Below are positions 53,890-63,709 of a stretch of 64,000 bases of DNA, one piece after another. The position numbers and the translations under genes are program-made. Numbering within the stretch: the first letter of the stretch is position 1; every line of letters begins with the position of its first letter. Source of the DNA: Tellurirhabdus bombi (GTDB lineage Bacteria > Bacteroidota > Bacteroidia > Cytophagales > Spirosomataceae); NCBI RefSeq assembly GCF_021484805.1, contig NZ_CP090557.1:2244001-2308000 (forward strand), in the 5' to 3' direction. Under the pieces are notes generated by a model, which was not told the origin of the DNA, did not search any database, and worked only from the letters and a program-made list of their open reading frames with translations.

Positions 53890-55125
53890 TTAATGAACTC
53901 GCACAAGTTGAATTAATTGCTGCTCAAAATCTTTAAGAATACTTTCTTTACTGAGGAATTTCTCTGCATAAGTACGAGCATTAGTACGGTAGACGGTCAA
54001 ATCACTTACTAAAGCTCTTTCAATACCTGCTTTAAGAGCCTGTACAGATTCTGGCTCAATCAAAATACCTGCTTTGTGGGTATCAATCACGTCATAGAGC
54101 GATGTGCCCGGATTCGCGGTAACGATGGCACAACCCCCGGCTGCTAGAATACCGGTTAATTTAGAGGGCATTACTAAGTCAGAGGCAGAGCCTTTTTGCA
54201 ATACTAAATGCAAGTCGGCTGTGGCCAGTAAAGCCGATAGTTTTTCGTAAGGTTGCAAAGGGAAAAAGAGCACGTTCGTTAGTTGTGCATCAACTACCAG
54301 GCTTTTTAATTTAGCTTCTCCGCCTCCGGAACCAACAATCAAAAAGTAAACATCTGGACGACCTCTAAATTGAGTAGCCACGTCAATAATCAATTCCAGC
54401 CCTTGTTTCTCACCTAGGTTTCCTGAATAGAGAATAACCTTAGCATCCTGGTTCAACCCGAACTCACGGCGTAAGGATTGCTCTTTTGCGAGTGGTCGAA
54501 TCATCTTTTCATCGACCCAATTGGGAAAGCGAATAAGTTTCGAAAGTGAGATGCCTTTATTTTCCAATTTTCGTTGCATTCCCAAACTGATGGTCGATAC
54601 GGCAGCGCTACTTTTTAACAAATACCGCTCGGCGCTGAACATTGCATTGAGAAAACGCTCGTTTTTAATCATACCCAGGTCCTTGGCTGCATCTACTTGC
54701 AGATCCTGAACATGAGTGATGAGCTTTGACCCGCGAAGTTTGGTATAAAGTAAAGGGAAAAATCCTAAGTGGAAGGGGGGGGAGAGGCAAATAACAACGT
54801 CATATTTTTTCTGAAACAAGGTCTTCAGCCAGACAGGGAAAAGACCCGCTAGAAAAGAAGCTTCATGAATAATTCGTTTTACTGAACTCACCTTTTCAGG
54901 AACATACAGAGGACAGCGATAAACCTTTACACCATCAATCAGCTCCGTGTGCCACCACTTTCCTTTATACGCTTGATGGATTTTCCACTCTGGATAGTAG
55001 GGCATGGCAGTAACCACGCTCACCTGGTGTCCCTGTTGAGCTAACCAGGCACCCATTTCTCCGGTGTATTTGCCGATTCCTGTCAGTTCTGGTGAATAGT
55101 TGATGCCGTATATTAGTATTCGCAT
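53890..55125 (-). CDS. GT4 glycosyltransferase, WcaI-like
   Basis: ATG at 55125 (MRILIYGINYSPELTGIGKY) gives 411 residues; the longer reading overlaps the upstream gene. The N-terminus with NYSPELTGIGKYTGEMGAWL and YPEWKI is the hallmark of colanic-acid WcaI-type enzymes. It has LYSGNLGEKQGLELI and a GASDLVMPSKLTGILAAGG-like nucleotide loop. It probably adds fucose or another sugar. Note an eight-C run (minus strand, 54775-54782) in the coding region. Confidence 0.9.
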   Translation of the reverse strand: MRILIYGINYSPELTGIGKYTGEMGAWLAQQGHQVSVVTAMPYYPEWKIHQAYKGKWWHTELIDGVKVYRCPLYVPEKVSSVKRIIHEASFLAGLFPVWLKTLFQKKYDVVICLSPPFHLGFFPLLYTKLRGSKLITHVQDLQVDAAKDLGMIKNERFLNAMFSAERYLLKSSAAVSTISLGMQRKLENKGISLSKLIRFPNWVDEKMIRPLAKEQSLRREFGLNQDAKVILYSGNLGEKQGLELIIDVATQFRGRPDVYFLIVGSGGGEAKLKSLVVDAQLTNVLFFPLQPYEKLSALLATADLHLVLQKGSASDLVMPSKLTGILAAGGCAIVTANPGTSLYDVIDTHKAGILIEPESVQALKAGIERALVSDLTVYRTNARTYAEKFLSKESILKDFEQQLIQLVRVH

Positions 55126-55129
55126 TTCC

Positions 55130-55966
55130 TCAAGATTCTTCGCTGATTTCTTTCTCGCGAATTTTGCAATAAACCTGGGTAAAATAAGCTGTTTTAAGCA
55201 GGGCAAAGGATAAGCCTCTTGCACCATCTCGGAACCCTCCCATTAGAAAAAAGCTTCCGCAAAAATAGGCTGGTCCAATCAACGGCGTACGCATTAGGCG
55301 GTATTTCAGACGTTGTTTCCAAGTCCATTGGTCAGCAACTCGGGCATTTGCCGCTGATTTAACGAAGCGTGCTGCTTCCCAACTGGCATAATCGTCGTGT
55401 TTAATCACATAATGAGAGACGCCCCGAAAATCCTGATGGTCAATTTTGCTTTGAATGACGCCTACACTTCCAATGAGGACAGGATGTTCATGTACTTCCA
55501 TGTCTAACTTGCTCCATTTTTCCTCGTCAATCCGCTCGTATTCACCCGCTCCAACTTTAAAAAGAGCTAGTTTTCGTAGGGGATATCCGCCCTTTAAGCG
55601 TTTTCCGAGAAAGTAGATGGTATAGCTTAACCAGAAGCCTACCACATCATCCCGCTCAAGGGCTCTGCGAAGTTCAATTTTAAAGTCAGCAGTTAAATAT
55701 TCATCTGCATCTAAAAACAGCACCCATTTTGTTGTGGGAGTATGATTTCTCAAAAACCAGTTTCGCTTTTTTGGAAATTTGCCATCCCAAACAAAATCAA
55801 TAACACTAGCCCCCCAGTTAGTCGCAATTTCTTTCGTCCTATCTGTACTTCCAGAGTCAATTACGACCACATGACGAGCCAAATCAGTCCCAATTGCCGA
55901 AAGGCACCCGGGTAGATTCTTCTCTTCATTTCGAACAGGAATAGCAATGGTGAGATCAAGAGCCAT
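55130..55966 (-). CDS. GT2 glycosyltransferase, WaaE/KdtX-like
   Basis: ATG at 55966 (MALDLTIAIPVRNEE) gives 278 residues; the earlier start is a TTG. GT-A motifs: IPVRNEEKNLPGCLSAI, VIDSGSTDRTKEIA, FLDADEYLTADF. The K-x-x-x-x-x-K-K-R-N-W segment and WKQRLKYRLMRTPLIGPAYF belong to the WaaE/beta-1,4-glucosyltransferase group. It acts at the inner membrane on lipid-linked sugars. 4 bp from the WcaI-like gene. Confidence 0.88.
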   Translation of the reverse strand: MALDLTIAIPVRNEEKNLPGCLSAIGTDLARHVVVIDSGSTDRTKEIATNWGASVIDFVWDGKFPKKRNWFLRNHTPTTKWVLFLDADEYLTADFKIELRRALERDDVVGFWLSYTIYFLGKRLKGGYPLRKLALFKVGAGEYERIDEEKWSKLDMEVHEHPVLIGSVGVIQSKIDHQDFRGVSHYVIKHDDYASWEAARFVKSAANARVADQWTWKQRLKYRLMRTPLIGPAYFCGSFFLMGGFRDGARGLSFALLKTAYFTQVYCKIREKEISEES

Positions 55967-56004
55967 ATAAACGTGATAATGTAATTCTAACGGAAGGTAA
56001 GCGA

Positions 56005-56568
56005 TCAAAGAACCTTCTCCAGACTGGATACCATAGTCCGTTCTTTCAGTGGTTTACAAGGGTGGCCCGCGCAAACCATCCATGGAGGCATGCTTTTAGT
56101 CACTACAGACCGAGCACCAACAACGCAGCCATCCCCTATACTAACGCCAGGATGTACAAAAGCTTCGGCAGCTACCCAGGCATGGGCCCCAATTTGAATG
56201 GGCATTGTAATCAATGGAAAACCTGGCTGGGTATAATCATGCGTACCGGCACAAATGTGCGCTCCTTGCGATATAACAGCACGCTGCCCTATCGTAATTT
56301 TTCCCTGTGAATACAAAATAGCTCCGTTGGCAATACCGCATTCATCATCAAGAACGAGATTCCAGGGAGCCCACACTTTGACGCCGGGATAGACATGAAC
56401 ACCGCGTCCTACCTTTGCTCCAAAGCAGCGAAGCAAAAAAGACCGCCAGGCATGAAGAGGTTTAGGAGAAAGGCGAAATAAAAAAATAGAAACTAGTCCC
56501 CATATTAATCGTCCTATGCGGTTTTTAAGCGAAAAGGAAGGACCCGTAAATGTATCCTGATTGTGCAT
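56005..56568 (-). CDS. Left-handed beta-helix acetyltransferase, WcaF-like
   Basis: 187 residues. Hexapeptide repeats run through about 55-165: GVHVYPGVKVWAPWNLVLDD, GAILYSQGKITIGQRAVISQ, and IGDGCVVGARSVVTKS. The active-site His is in AGTHDYTQPGF. WcaF-type enzymes O-acetylate a sugar of the repeat unit. It starts upstream of the WaaE-like gene with a 38-bp gap. Confidence 0.9.
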   Translation of the reverse strand: MHNQDTFTGPSFSLKNRIGRLIWGLVSIFLFRLSPKPLHAWRSFLLRCFGAKVGRGVHVYPGVKVWAPWNLVLDDECGIANGAILYSQGKITIGQRAVISQGAHICAGTHDYTQPGFPLITMPIQIGAHAWVAAEAFVHPGVSIGDGCVVGARSVVTKSMPPWMVCAGHPCKPLKERTMVSSLEKVL

Positions 56569-56599
56569 GCATTTCAGTTTTACTAACGTTGCGTAAAAA

Positions 56600-57814
56600 T
56601 TAAGCTCTTAGTGCATCAAGTAATCGTTGAGCGGAGGGGACAATCGAAAACTTTTCGTTGAAACAACTTTCTGCTTTTTGTCCCATCAAAATTTTTGCTG
56701 AAGAAGAGAGCGTCAACCATTTAGTTAGCGCTTGTTGAGTCCCTTCTAATGAGTCTGGTTCGACAATACCCCCTTGACCAGATTCAATTTCCTGCCAGAT
56801 ATTAACCTGATTAGAAATCAGTACAGGCTTGCCACATGCCATCGCTTCTACCACAGCGATACCGAAATTTTCCTGATGGCTTGGAAGCACAAAGGCTTCA
56901 CAGCCATAAAAAGCGCCCCATTTAGCGTCGCCAGAGAGCATGTCTGTAAAAAAAACACAATCTCCGAGAGCGAGTTCTTCTTTGACTAAACGGTTTATTT
57001 GCTGGCCGTAGGGAGTATCTAAACCAGGACCAGCAATGACCAGTCTAGGTATTATAGGTTGATTTTTAGGCTCAATACTGTTGACTACATTTTTATAAGC
57101 CTTAATTAATAAGTCAACTCCTTTTTTCTGATGAATACGGCTCAAAAAAAGAAAGTAAGGTGAATCGCCTAGCTCAGGGCATTTTTCCTGAAAAGCTTTC
57201 TTCATTGTAGCTATATTAGCCGGAGGCTGTTCCACACCTAAGCCTATTACAAACTCGCGCTTGGGCCGATAAGGCTTAAAAGGTTTGTTTGCAAGCTGGC
57301 GCTCCTGCTCACAAGTAAACAGGGTACCATCAGCGTCATTAACTACTTTATGTTCAATCAACTGCCAATAAGCCGTATTTCGCAAAGCCTTTAATTGCCT
57401 GCCGGCAGCCCGCTGAAAATAAGGGTCAAGCATGCCGTGAGGCATAATAAATACCTTTGGGGCTTCACTTTTTTCCTTTCGATTAGTTTGTTGTAAATCG
57501 TTTAATTTCTGAATGGCTTGTCGTACAGCATAGCTAGGGTACAGCCATAATCCATGAACAATCACCGCATCAAATCTGGAGAAATTCTCAATAAGCCAAG
57601 GGAAAAGCTTTGCATTATATACCCATGGGCCTTTTCCCTTTCCAAGCGTGTGTAAGCTAATTGATTCCTCAGGCGACTTTATTTCAGCGCCATCTAAGCT
57701 GACTACCTCATTGTTAATTCCCAAATGAGCTAGGCCAAAAATCATTGTCCGTACTGCCTGACTTACTCCACCTTGCTTGGGGTCCATACTGGCAATTACG
57801 TGGAGGAGATTCAT
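56600..57814 (-). CDS. GT4-family glycosyltransferase (paralogue of 51730)
   Basis: 404 residues. Start MNLLHVIASMDPKQGGVSQA; E-x7-E motif HQENFGIAVVEAMACGKPVL; FDAVIVHGLWLYPSYA. Clearly duplicated from the same ancestor as the gene at 51730. It probably adds a different sugar in the same chain. Confidence 0.9.
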   Translation of the reverse strand: MNLLHVIASMDPKQGGVSQAVRTMIFGLAHLGINNEVVSLDGAEIKSPEESISLHTLGKGKGPWVYNAKLFPWLIENFSRFDAVIVHGLWLYPSYAVRQAIQKLNDLQQTNRKEKSEAPKVFIMPHGMLDPYFQRAAGRQLKALRNTAYWQLIEHKVVNDADGTLFTCEQERQLANKPFKPYRPKREFVIGLGVEQPPANIATMKKAFQEKCPELGDSPYFLFLSRIHQKKGVDLLIKAYKNVVNSIEPKNQPIIPRLVIAGPGLDTPYGQQINRLVKEELALGDCVFFTDMLSGDAKWGAFYGCEAFVLPSHQENFGIAVVEAMACGKPVLISNQVNIWQEIESGQGGIVEPDSLEGTQQALTKWLTLSSSAKILMGQKAESCFNEKFSIVPSAQRLLDALRA

Positions 57815-57843
57815 TTATATATAATTTCCAATAAGTAAGAATA

Positions 57844-58506
57844 CTAATATACAAAGCCATCAAGCCGGTTAAAGTACTTTGCATCCCGAGGAATTTCTTG
57901 AATTGCTTTTGCAGGTACACCACCATACAAGGTCCATTCCGTTGAATGTGATTTATTCAGTAAAGATTTAGCGCCAAGGACTGAATAGGGTGGCAGTACA
58001 GCACCTCCTAAAATAACTACATTTGTCCCAACAAATGCATACTCACCAATAAAAATTGGTTCGCTATCCTGTCGATTTTCAATAACATTTATTGAATGTG
58101 TAAGGAACTGTGAATTATAACCTGCAATTGTAGCGAACCGACCAATCTCAATGCTATTTGTACAATCTAAATGGTGGTTTTTAGTAATAGCTGCAAACTC
58201 GCCTAACCATAGTTTTGCCTGCCGGTTAGGTTGATGCTTAAAATGAAGAGAATTACTTTTTGTAGGAAAGCCAGTAATCCAATTGCCTCTTCCTATCCTT
58301 GCTTCCTTTTGCATTTCTATTTTATCGAGATGGATAGCAACGTTAAAATGATCAATTCTTGTCCCTGGAGCCATTATAAGTTTTTTAGGAAATACCCATG
58401 CAAGTCCAATATATGCGCTCGGTGCAATTTCATAATTAAACCACCACTTTAAGGTATGCCGTTTTATAGCCCATGGAAGAAAAAGGGTAATTATTTTAAA
58501 AAGCAT
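57844..58506 (-). CDS. Left-handed beta-helix acyltransferase
   Basis: ATG at 58506 gives 220 residues (a TTG two codons earlier is ignored). Short N-terminal hydrophobic segment, then hexapeptide-like repeats: RIGRGNWITGF, EFAAITKNHHLDCTNSIEIG and FVGTNVVILGGAVLPPYSVLGA. The His pair KNHH is a likely active site. It should transfer an acetyl or other acyl group to a sugar. Confidence 0.82.
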   Translation of the reverse strand: MLFKIITLFLPWAIKRHTLKWWFNYEIAPSAYIGLAWVFPKKLIMAPGTRIDHFNVAIHLDKIEMQKEARIGRGNWITGFPTKSNSLHFKHQPNRQAKLWLGEFAAITKNHHLDCTNSIEIGRFATIAGYNSQFLTHSINVIENRQDSEPIFIGEYAFVGTNVVILGGAVLPPYSVLGAKSLLNKSHSTEWTLYGGVPAKAIQEIPRDAKYFNRLDGFVY

Positions 58507-58513
58507 ATTCAAA

Positions 58514-59659
58514 CTAAGTTTTTTTTAAACCGTGAAGCAAAAGGTAGGATTCGATCATGCTGGCCGGTGTAAATCGATGGATATTTTCAAACCCCTTTTC
58601 TATGAGTTTTGTCTTCAATGCCTCGTCTTTGAGGGAAAGAAAAGCGTTTGCAAATGCTTGAGGGTCATTTGGATTAGCGTGAAGTGCTGCTCCTCCACTA
58701 ACTTCAGGCATTGGATCTACATCACTCGCAATAACAGGCGTTCCACAGGCTTGGGCTTCAATGACTGGCCAACCGAAACCCTCGGAAAAGGAGGGGAAAA
58801 TAAACGCCTCGCAGCCATTATAAAGCGCTACTAATGTTTCATGATCAGGTTTAATTATTGAAATTATACGCTTTTGTAAATTTAAAGAAATAGCGTGATC
58901 AATCAATTCTTTATCAAGAGCTTGTCCAGCGAAACAAACGGCTCCATTCCAGTTATCGCCAAGTGAATCAAGCATATCAATTAACATTTTGCGATTTTTG
59001 CGAGGTAACCTTGATCCAACATGAAGTATGTAAGGAACTCCATCAAAAAGTCCAGCTTTTTTGAGCAAAGCATTCACCTTTTGTTTATCTAATGGTGCAA
59101 ATTTATCGTTGAACGCATTATGAATTACACACCAATTTTTGGACGAATTTGTCTTATTGGTATCAAGCTCATCTAATTGCCTTAAAGTAAAATGAGAAAC
59201 AGAAGCAAGCACTTTTGCCCTTGAGAGATGATGTAAGATCCAATTTTGAAGGATCTTTCCAAATCTTGACGCTGTGCAATAGGCATCAGGGTACCCTAGC
59301 GCACCTCTAATAGCTAGCACATCGTGGCAGGTAATACCTGCACGATTATTCGGTAAATACTTTAGATAAGGCGAGTTGGAATGGTCACATACATGAAAGT
59401 GGACATTCTGGTTATTATAATTTTTATTTAACAAGCGCCAACGTAAGATTATGGGAAAAAGAATCCATTTATCTATATAGCCCAACCATTTGCCTATACC
59501 AGCATTAGTAGATTTTGTGAAGAAACTAAATAAAACAACAGGTAGCCATATATCGGATTGAAGCCCTGCCTCTTGGATACCAGAATTAAGCATGTGAGTA
59601 AACTTTTTCATGCTTTCCTGTCTATCCGGTGGGTAATTTCCTATAAGTATAAATTTCAT
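58514..59659 (-). CDS. GT4-family glycosyltransferase
   Basis: ATG at 59659 (MKFILIGNYPPDRQESM) gives 381 residues. GT-B with ILHVGSRLPRKNRKMLIDML in the C-domain and the E-x7-E segment SFSEGFGWPVIEAQACGTPV. Normal size and complete. Co-directional with the acyltransferase downstream. Confidence 0.88.
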   Translation of the reverse strand: MKFILIGNYPPDRQESMKKFTHMLNSGIQEAGLQSDIWLPVVLFSFFTKSTNAGIGKWLGYIDKWILFPIILRWRLLNKNYNNQNVHFHVCDHSNSPYLKYLPNNRAGITCHDVLAIRGALGYPDAYCTASRFGKILQNWILHHLSRAKVLASVSHFTLRQLDELDTNKTNSSKNWCVIHNAFNDKFAPLDKQKVNALLKKAGLFDGVPYILHVGSRLPRKNRKMLIDMLDSLGDNWNGAVCFAGQALDKELIDHAISLNLQKRIISIIKPDHETLVALYNGCEAFIFPSFSEGFGWPVIEAQACGTPVIASDVDPMPEVSGGAALHANPNDPQAFANAFLSLKDEALKTKLIEKGFENIHRFTPASMIESYLLLHGLKKT

Positions 59660-59747
59660 TATATTATTTATAATACGCTCAGGAAATGTAAATGATGATC
59701 TGCTAAGTCTACATAAAAGCAAGCTTCCGATTTAAATCATCTTTCAT

Positions 59748-61082
59748 CTATTTTTTTAAGGCCGCGAGAACAAGACCTCCTGAGAAAATAGCAAATCCTA
59801 AACTTGTGGGCTGCGCCCATTGGCCTTGTAAAACATTTATGAATGCAAAACTTAATATAAGCCAAGGTAAATAGTTTTCTTTTTTAATTGCTTTGTAAGC
59901 AGAATAACTAATCTGATAGGTTAAAATAGTTCTTAGTATTACAGCTCCTACTCCAAGCAAAATACCCATTTCGCCAATAAGTCTTCCCCACTCTGTTTCC
60001 GATATTAAGAAAACTTGTTTACCTGTCATTAACGTAGCACCAGCGTTCGTACCCATTCCTATACCTTGCCCCCAAAAAGAAGTTTCAGCATCAATCTCAA
60101 GAATTGCACCAACCATTCCACCTAAAAAACGATCTAGAAAAACGCCTTCAAGTCCTCCTTCATTTTCATTGGCAGAAGTAAACCGGTCTGCAAAAGCTAA
60201 TATTGAAGTTTGAAAAAAACTTAGATTTGAGAGTAATACAAAAAACAATAAAACACCAATTACTGCTCCTACAATACGAAGCAAATACTTTGGCTTGCGA
60301 GATGCGATAAATAGTGTAAACAGAATTGAAATAACTACTTCAAATAAAACAGTGCGGCTTATAGACAAAGGAATAGCTGCTAAAAGGCAAGCCGTAGCAG
60401 TGTATAATAATATCTTTTTTACTTGTTTTGAACTATCCAACCAGAAATAAAAAATAAAGGCAGCAGCTAACCCGTAAAAAGAGACTAAGCCATTTGTAAA
60501 AGAAAAAGTACCTGGTGGCCTAAAGTATCCCATTGCACCGCTAAAGCCTGCTCCTTCCATATCACCTCCAATACCTCGATTTACCCAGGCTGATTGTGGA
60601 CTGTAAAATTGTGAAGCTATCAAAATTGTCATAGGAATAGTAATCCATAATAAAACTTTTCCTATTTTTAGAACATCATAAAATGTGAAAATCTGTCCTA
60701 TAAGAAAAAGAAAGGGAAATTGTATGAGCATGATGCGAGCCCCATAAATAGCTACAGTAAGATTACCATGGCCAAAAAGTATTGTAGTAACTAGCGATAC
60801 AATAGTAATTAACAGCGCACAAAAAATATAGCCATTACTTCTAAATAAATTATTCTTATAAGCCAAAAAAAACAGCCATATCGCAATTGGGTCACGTACA
60901 AGTAATAAAGGAGTTGCCAGGCCGGGTAGAAACCATTTACGGAGCGCTCCTTCAAAAATAAGTAAAAAGAAGTAGAGCCAGATACCTTTTTTTAAAAAGG
61001 CAATGTTTTGGCTATTTCTTAATAAAGCAATAGATATATAATGAGCTGAAAAGCTCTTAGTATTTTGAATAGGTAAGGCCAT
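59748..61082 (-). CDS. O-antigen polymerase/ligase-like membrane protein (Wzy type)
   Basis: ATG at 61082 (MALPIQNTKSF) gives 444 residues; the longer reading runs into the upstream gene. About 11 TM helices and a large periplasmic loop (about 300-360) before the last helices. F-G-H-G-N-L-T-V-A-I-Y-G-A-R lies in a loop typical of Wzy/WaaL-like proteins. It likely polymerises repeat units in the periplasm. The AT-rich sequence is typical of surface-polysaccharide polymerases. Confidence 0.82.
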   Translation of the reverse strand: MALPIQNTKSFSAHYISIALLRNSQNIAFLKKGIWLYFFLLIFEGALRKWFLPGLATPLLLVRDPIAIWLFFLAYKNNLFRSNGYIFCALLITIVSLVTTILFGHGNLTVAIYGARIMLIQFPFLFLIGQIFTFYDVLKIGKVLLWITIPMTILIASQFYSPQSAWVNRGIGGDMEGAGFSGAMGYFRPPGTFSFTNGLVSFYGLAAAFIFYFWLDSSKQVKKILLYTATACLLAAIPLSISRTVLFEVVISILFTLFIASRKPKYLLRIVGAVIGVLLFFVLLSNLSFFQTSILAFADRFTSANENEGGLEGVFLDRFLGGMVGAILEIDAETSFWGQGIGMGTNAGATLMTGKQVFLISETEWGRLIGEMGILLGVGAVILRTILTYQISYSAYKAIKKENYLPWLILSFAFINVLQGQWAQPTSLGFAIFSGGLVLAALKK

Positions 61083-61095
61083 AATCAAGCTCGTT

Positions 61096-62337
61096 CTATT
61101 TGATAATAGATTTGATGCTATTTGTAAGCTCATGGCCATAAGCACTCCATGGTCTTTGCTTCGCAGTATGTAAGGCCGCTTTGCCAACTTGAGCAACCAT
61201 AGTAGGCTTAGATAATATTTTTTCAATAGCTATTTTCAGCGCTTCAGTATTTCCAGCCTGAATCAACCACCCATTTTCGTCATTAGTAATTAAGTCTGGA
61301 CCTGCAGTACGCTCAGTCGTAATAACAGGAGTCCCTTGTGACATGGCTTCTGTTATAACAAGCCCAAAACCTTCAAATAAGGACGGAAATACAAATATAT
61401 CATGTTCCTTCATCAAAGCTAAGATCTTATGATGTGGCAAACTTGGTATCCATCGATGTTTTATTAGAGCCTTGTTAAGAGGTGCACAATCTGGTACAGC
61501 TTTGTTGCCTACTACAGTTAGTTCTACTCGCTTATCAAAGTAGTCTACAGCTTCAAATAAATTAGCAATTCCTTTGCGTTGCGATAGCCCTCCAACAAAA
61601 AGTAGCTTTAAAGGGCGGTTAGTTAAAGAAGTGTAATGCTTTAAAGTGGCTACTTCTGGAAAGCCATATGGAATAATAGAAATTGGAGCTAAAGGACCTG
61701 AATACTCTTTCAGAGTTTCTTTTGTAAAGGTACTTGCTACAAAAATATGATCAGCTAAGGCTAACTCTTTATCTTTACGGGCTAATTTATTTTCTGAATC
61801 CCTAAAACCAGTTAAGGTAGATGCCCATTCTGGACGAAGCTCTTTTTCGGACAGTAATAAGCGCCGAGCAGCTTTCCAATAACCAATAGGTAAATCATAT
61901 AAGCACTTAATGTCGTGATGTTTTGCACTTTGAAAAGAATGAAGAGCCTCATCCTCATACGCATAAATAGAACTGATAGTGCCTTTATTTAGACGGGGTA
62001 ACTGGTTTGCTACATGTTTGTCTATACTTTTATAAACTTCGTCAATAGAGAAAATACCTTTTTCATGCTCAACAAGGCTTTGCCACTTTAACTTAGAAGA
62101 AATTTGCCTTCCCATCTCACGCCATGGCCATGTTTTAGTATATGGTTGTAATCTTGGGTCAAATTCTCTTCTATTTAATTCTTTTAAAGGACCTAGGTGT
62201 CCTAAATAATGTATTATCGATCCAGAGAAGGATGCCATACTGGTATAGAATTCATATAGCATGTCTGCCTCAACCAAGCCTTTAGCGGTGGCTTTTAAGT
62301 TAGCATTACCTGTAGGATGAGATAATATAAGTTTCAT
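61096..62337 (-). CDS. GT4-family glycosyltransferase
   Basis: 413 residues. The C-domain holds KLLFVGGLSQRKGIANLFEAV and the E-x7-E segment SLFEGFGLVITEAMSQGTPV. The N-domain starts with ILSHPTGNANLKATAKGL. It is 13 bp from the polymerase gene. Substrate unknown. Confidence 0.9.
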   Translation of the reverse strand: MKLILSHPTGNANLKATAKGLVEADMLYEFYTSMASFSGSIIHYLGHLGPLKELNRREFDPRLQPYTKTWPWREMGRQISSKLKWQSLVEHEKGIFSIDEVYKSIDKHVANQLPRLNKGTISSIYAYEDEALHSFQSAKHHDIKCLYDLPIGYWKAARRLLLSEKELRPEWASTLTGFRDSENKLARKDKELALADHIFVASTFTKETLKEYSGPLAPISIIPYGFPEVATLKHYTSLTNRPLKLLFVGGLSQRKGIANLFEAVDYFDKRVELTVVGNKAVPDCAPLNKALIKHRWIPSLPHHKILALMKEHDIFVFPSLFEGFGLVITEAMSQGTPVITTERTAGPDLITNDENGWLIQAGNTEALKIAIEKILSKPTMVAQVGKAALHTAKQRPWSAYGHELTNSIKSIIK

Positions 62338-62517
62338 TTAATAGATTAAAATTTGATAGTTAAGACAACTTAAAAACTAGACTGTTATTATCGGGTTTGT
62401 TATATTTTAATATTTTATAAAATACTGGTTGGCAAGTATTTATCCTGATAAATAAAATGTACATATAGTTAAACTATTACATATGTTAAAATAATTACTT
62501 ATTCGTCAAGTTAACTT

Positions 62518-63678
62518 TTAATCTTGTAATTCTTGCTTTTCTAAAAATACTTTGAGCATTGTATTGAGGTTGCTTTCTCCGAAATATGTATCTCTCGTCA
62601 TGATCCATTGATCTGGATGAATATGTAAATTAGTTAGTTTTTCTAACTCTTCGATCCCAATTTCTCTTTTCTGAGATGACCATACAACACCAGTTTTACT
62701 TATTTCAATAAATTTAGCTAATGTGCTATCCAATGGGCAATGGCCAAAAATAGGCCTACTTGCTTGTACATAACTTGTTAGCTTTGTTGGTAAACTAGTT
62801 TCTGAGAAAATTTTAAGTGATTTATTCATTGGATACATTGAATATACAAAATCACATTTTGCAAGTTCAGGAATAACTTGTCCCTCGGGTAGGCCGGGTT
62901 TAAAGTGCACAATTGATCGAAAGATGCTAGGGATGTCATTTAGGGTCAAATGACATCCCCACATGTTCATTACAGGCTGTTTTCCCTTCGAGTTAGCAAA
63001 TTCTTTAAATAACTTTAGAAAATTTATAAAGTCTGCTTTGCTATATACAGAACCAATATGACCAGCAACTATTGCAAAGGGATCGCTTTCCTGAATTTGC
63101 TTATGTTTAATGAGGGCCTTAGATGGCAAGTATCTGTGGCATATTTCACCAGTCTTTCCACTTAGTTTTAAATAATAAGTTTGCATGCCGCTACTAATTA
63201 CATCAAAAGAAGTTACTTGCTTTAAAGCTGCAATGGTCAATTTTTTTGCCCAGCTTTTAAACAAGCGATATCTAATAGATCTTACACAGAGTGCACCTGC
63301 CCAGTCATCATGCACAGTTAAATGTACAGGTCTTGCACTTTGGACACGAGCTAGTTCAAATGCAACTCTAAGACCTTCATTATGAGAAATGATCCAATAT
63401 GCATCACAGTCGACTTCTAAAAGTTGCTTAACTAGTTGGTCTATTGGTGCACAGGTATTACCCATCAACATATTACTTGTTAGCCAAAGGTCTTTAACTA
63501 AGCTGCCACCCATAAAGTTGCGGCCCCAATATCCACTTTCGTAACCTTTAGCTACATTCTCAGCTAGATATTTCCAAGAAATTGAAACTCCTTCAATATT
63601 TTCGACGAGACTTCTTAGTATGACGCCGCCGCCGCCGCCAAGAGGTGAATGCGCAGTAAATAGACATATTTTTCTCAT
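62518..63678 (-). CDS. Probable glycosyltransferase (GT4-like, divergent)
   Basis: 386 residues. Starts MRKICLFTAHSPLGGGGGVI, with a run of five identical GGC codons. It has ISHNEGLRVAFELA and LTVHDDWAG, as in GT-B N-domains, but no clear E-x7-E motif in the C-domain. The context, between a GT4 gene and an epimerase gene, supports a role in the same pathway. Confidence 0.7.
   Translation of the reverse strand: MRKICLFTAHSPLGGGGGVILRSLVENIEGVSISWKYLAENVAKGYESGYWGRNFMGGSLVKDLWLTSNMLMGNTCAPIDQLVKQLLEVDCDAYWIISHNEGLRVAFELARVQSARPVHLTVHDDWAGALCVRSIRYRLFKSWAKKLTIAALKQVTSFDVISSGMQTYYLKLSGKTGEICHRYLPSKALIKHKQIQESDPFAIVAGHIGSVYSKADFINFLKLFKEFANSKGKQPVMNMWGCHLTLNDIPSIFRSIVHFKPGLPEGQVIPELAKCDFVYSMYPMNKSLKIFSETSLPTKLTSYVQASRPIFGHCPLDSTLAKFIEISKTGVVWSSQKREIGIEELEKLTNLHIHPDQWIMTRDTYFGESNLNTMLKVFLEKQELQD
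63624..63640 (-). repeat. (GGC)5 trinucleotide tract in a glycosyltransferase gene
   Basis: Five tandem GGC codons (GCC on the plus strand, 63625-63639) coding Gly-Gly-Gly-Gly-Gly near the N-terminus. Confidence 0.8.
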
Positions 63679-63709
63679 CCTTTTATGGGCTTTGATACAT
63701 TTATTGCTG

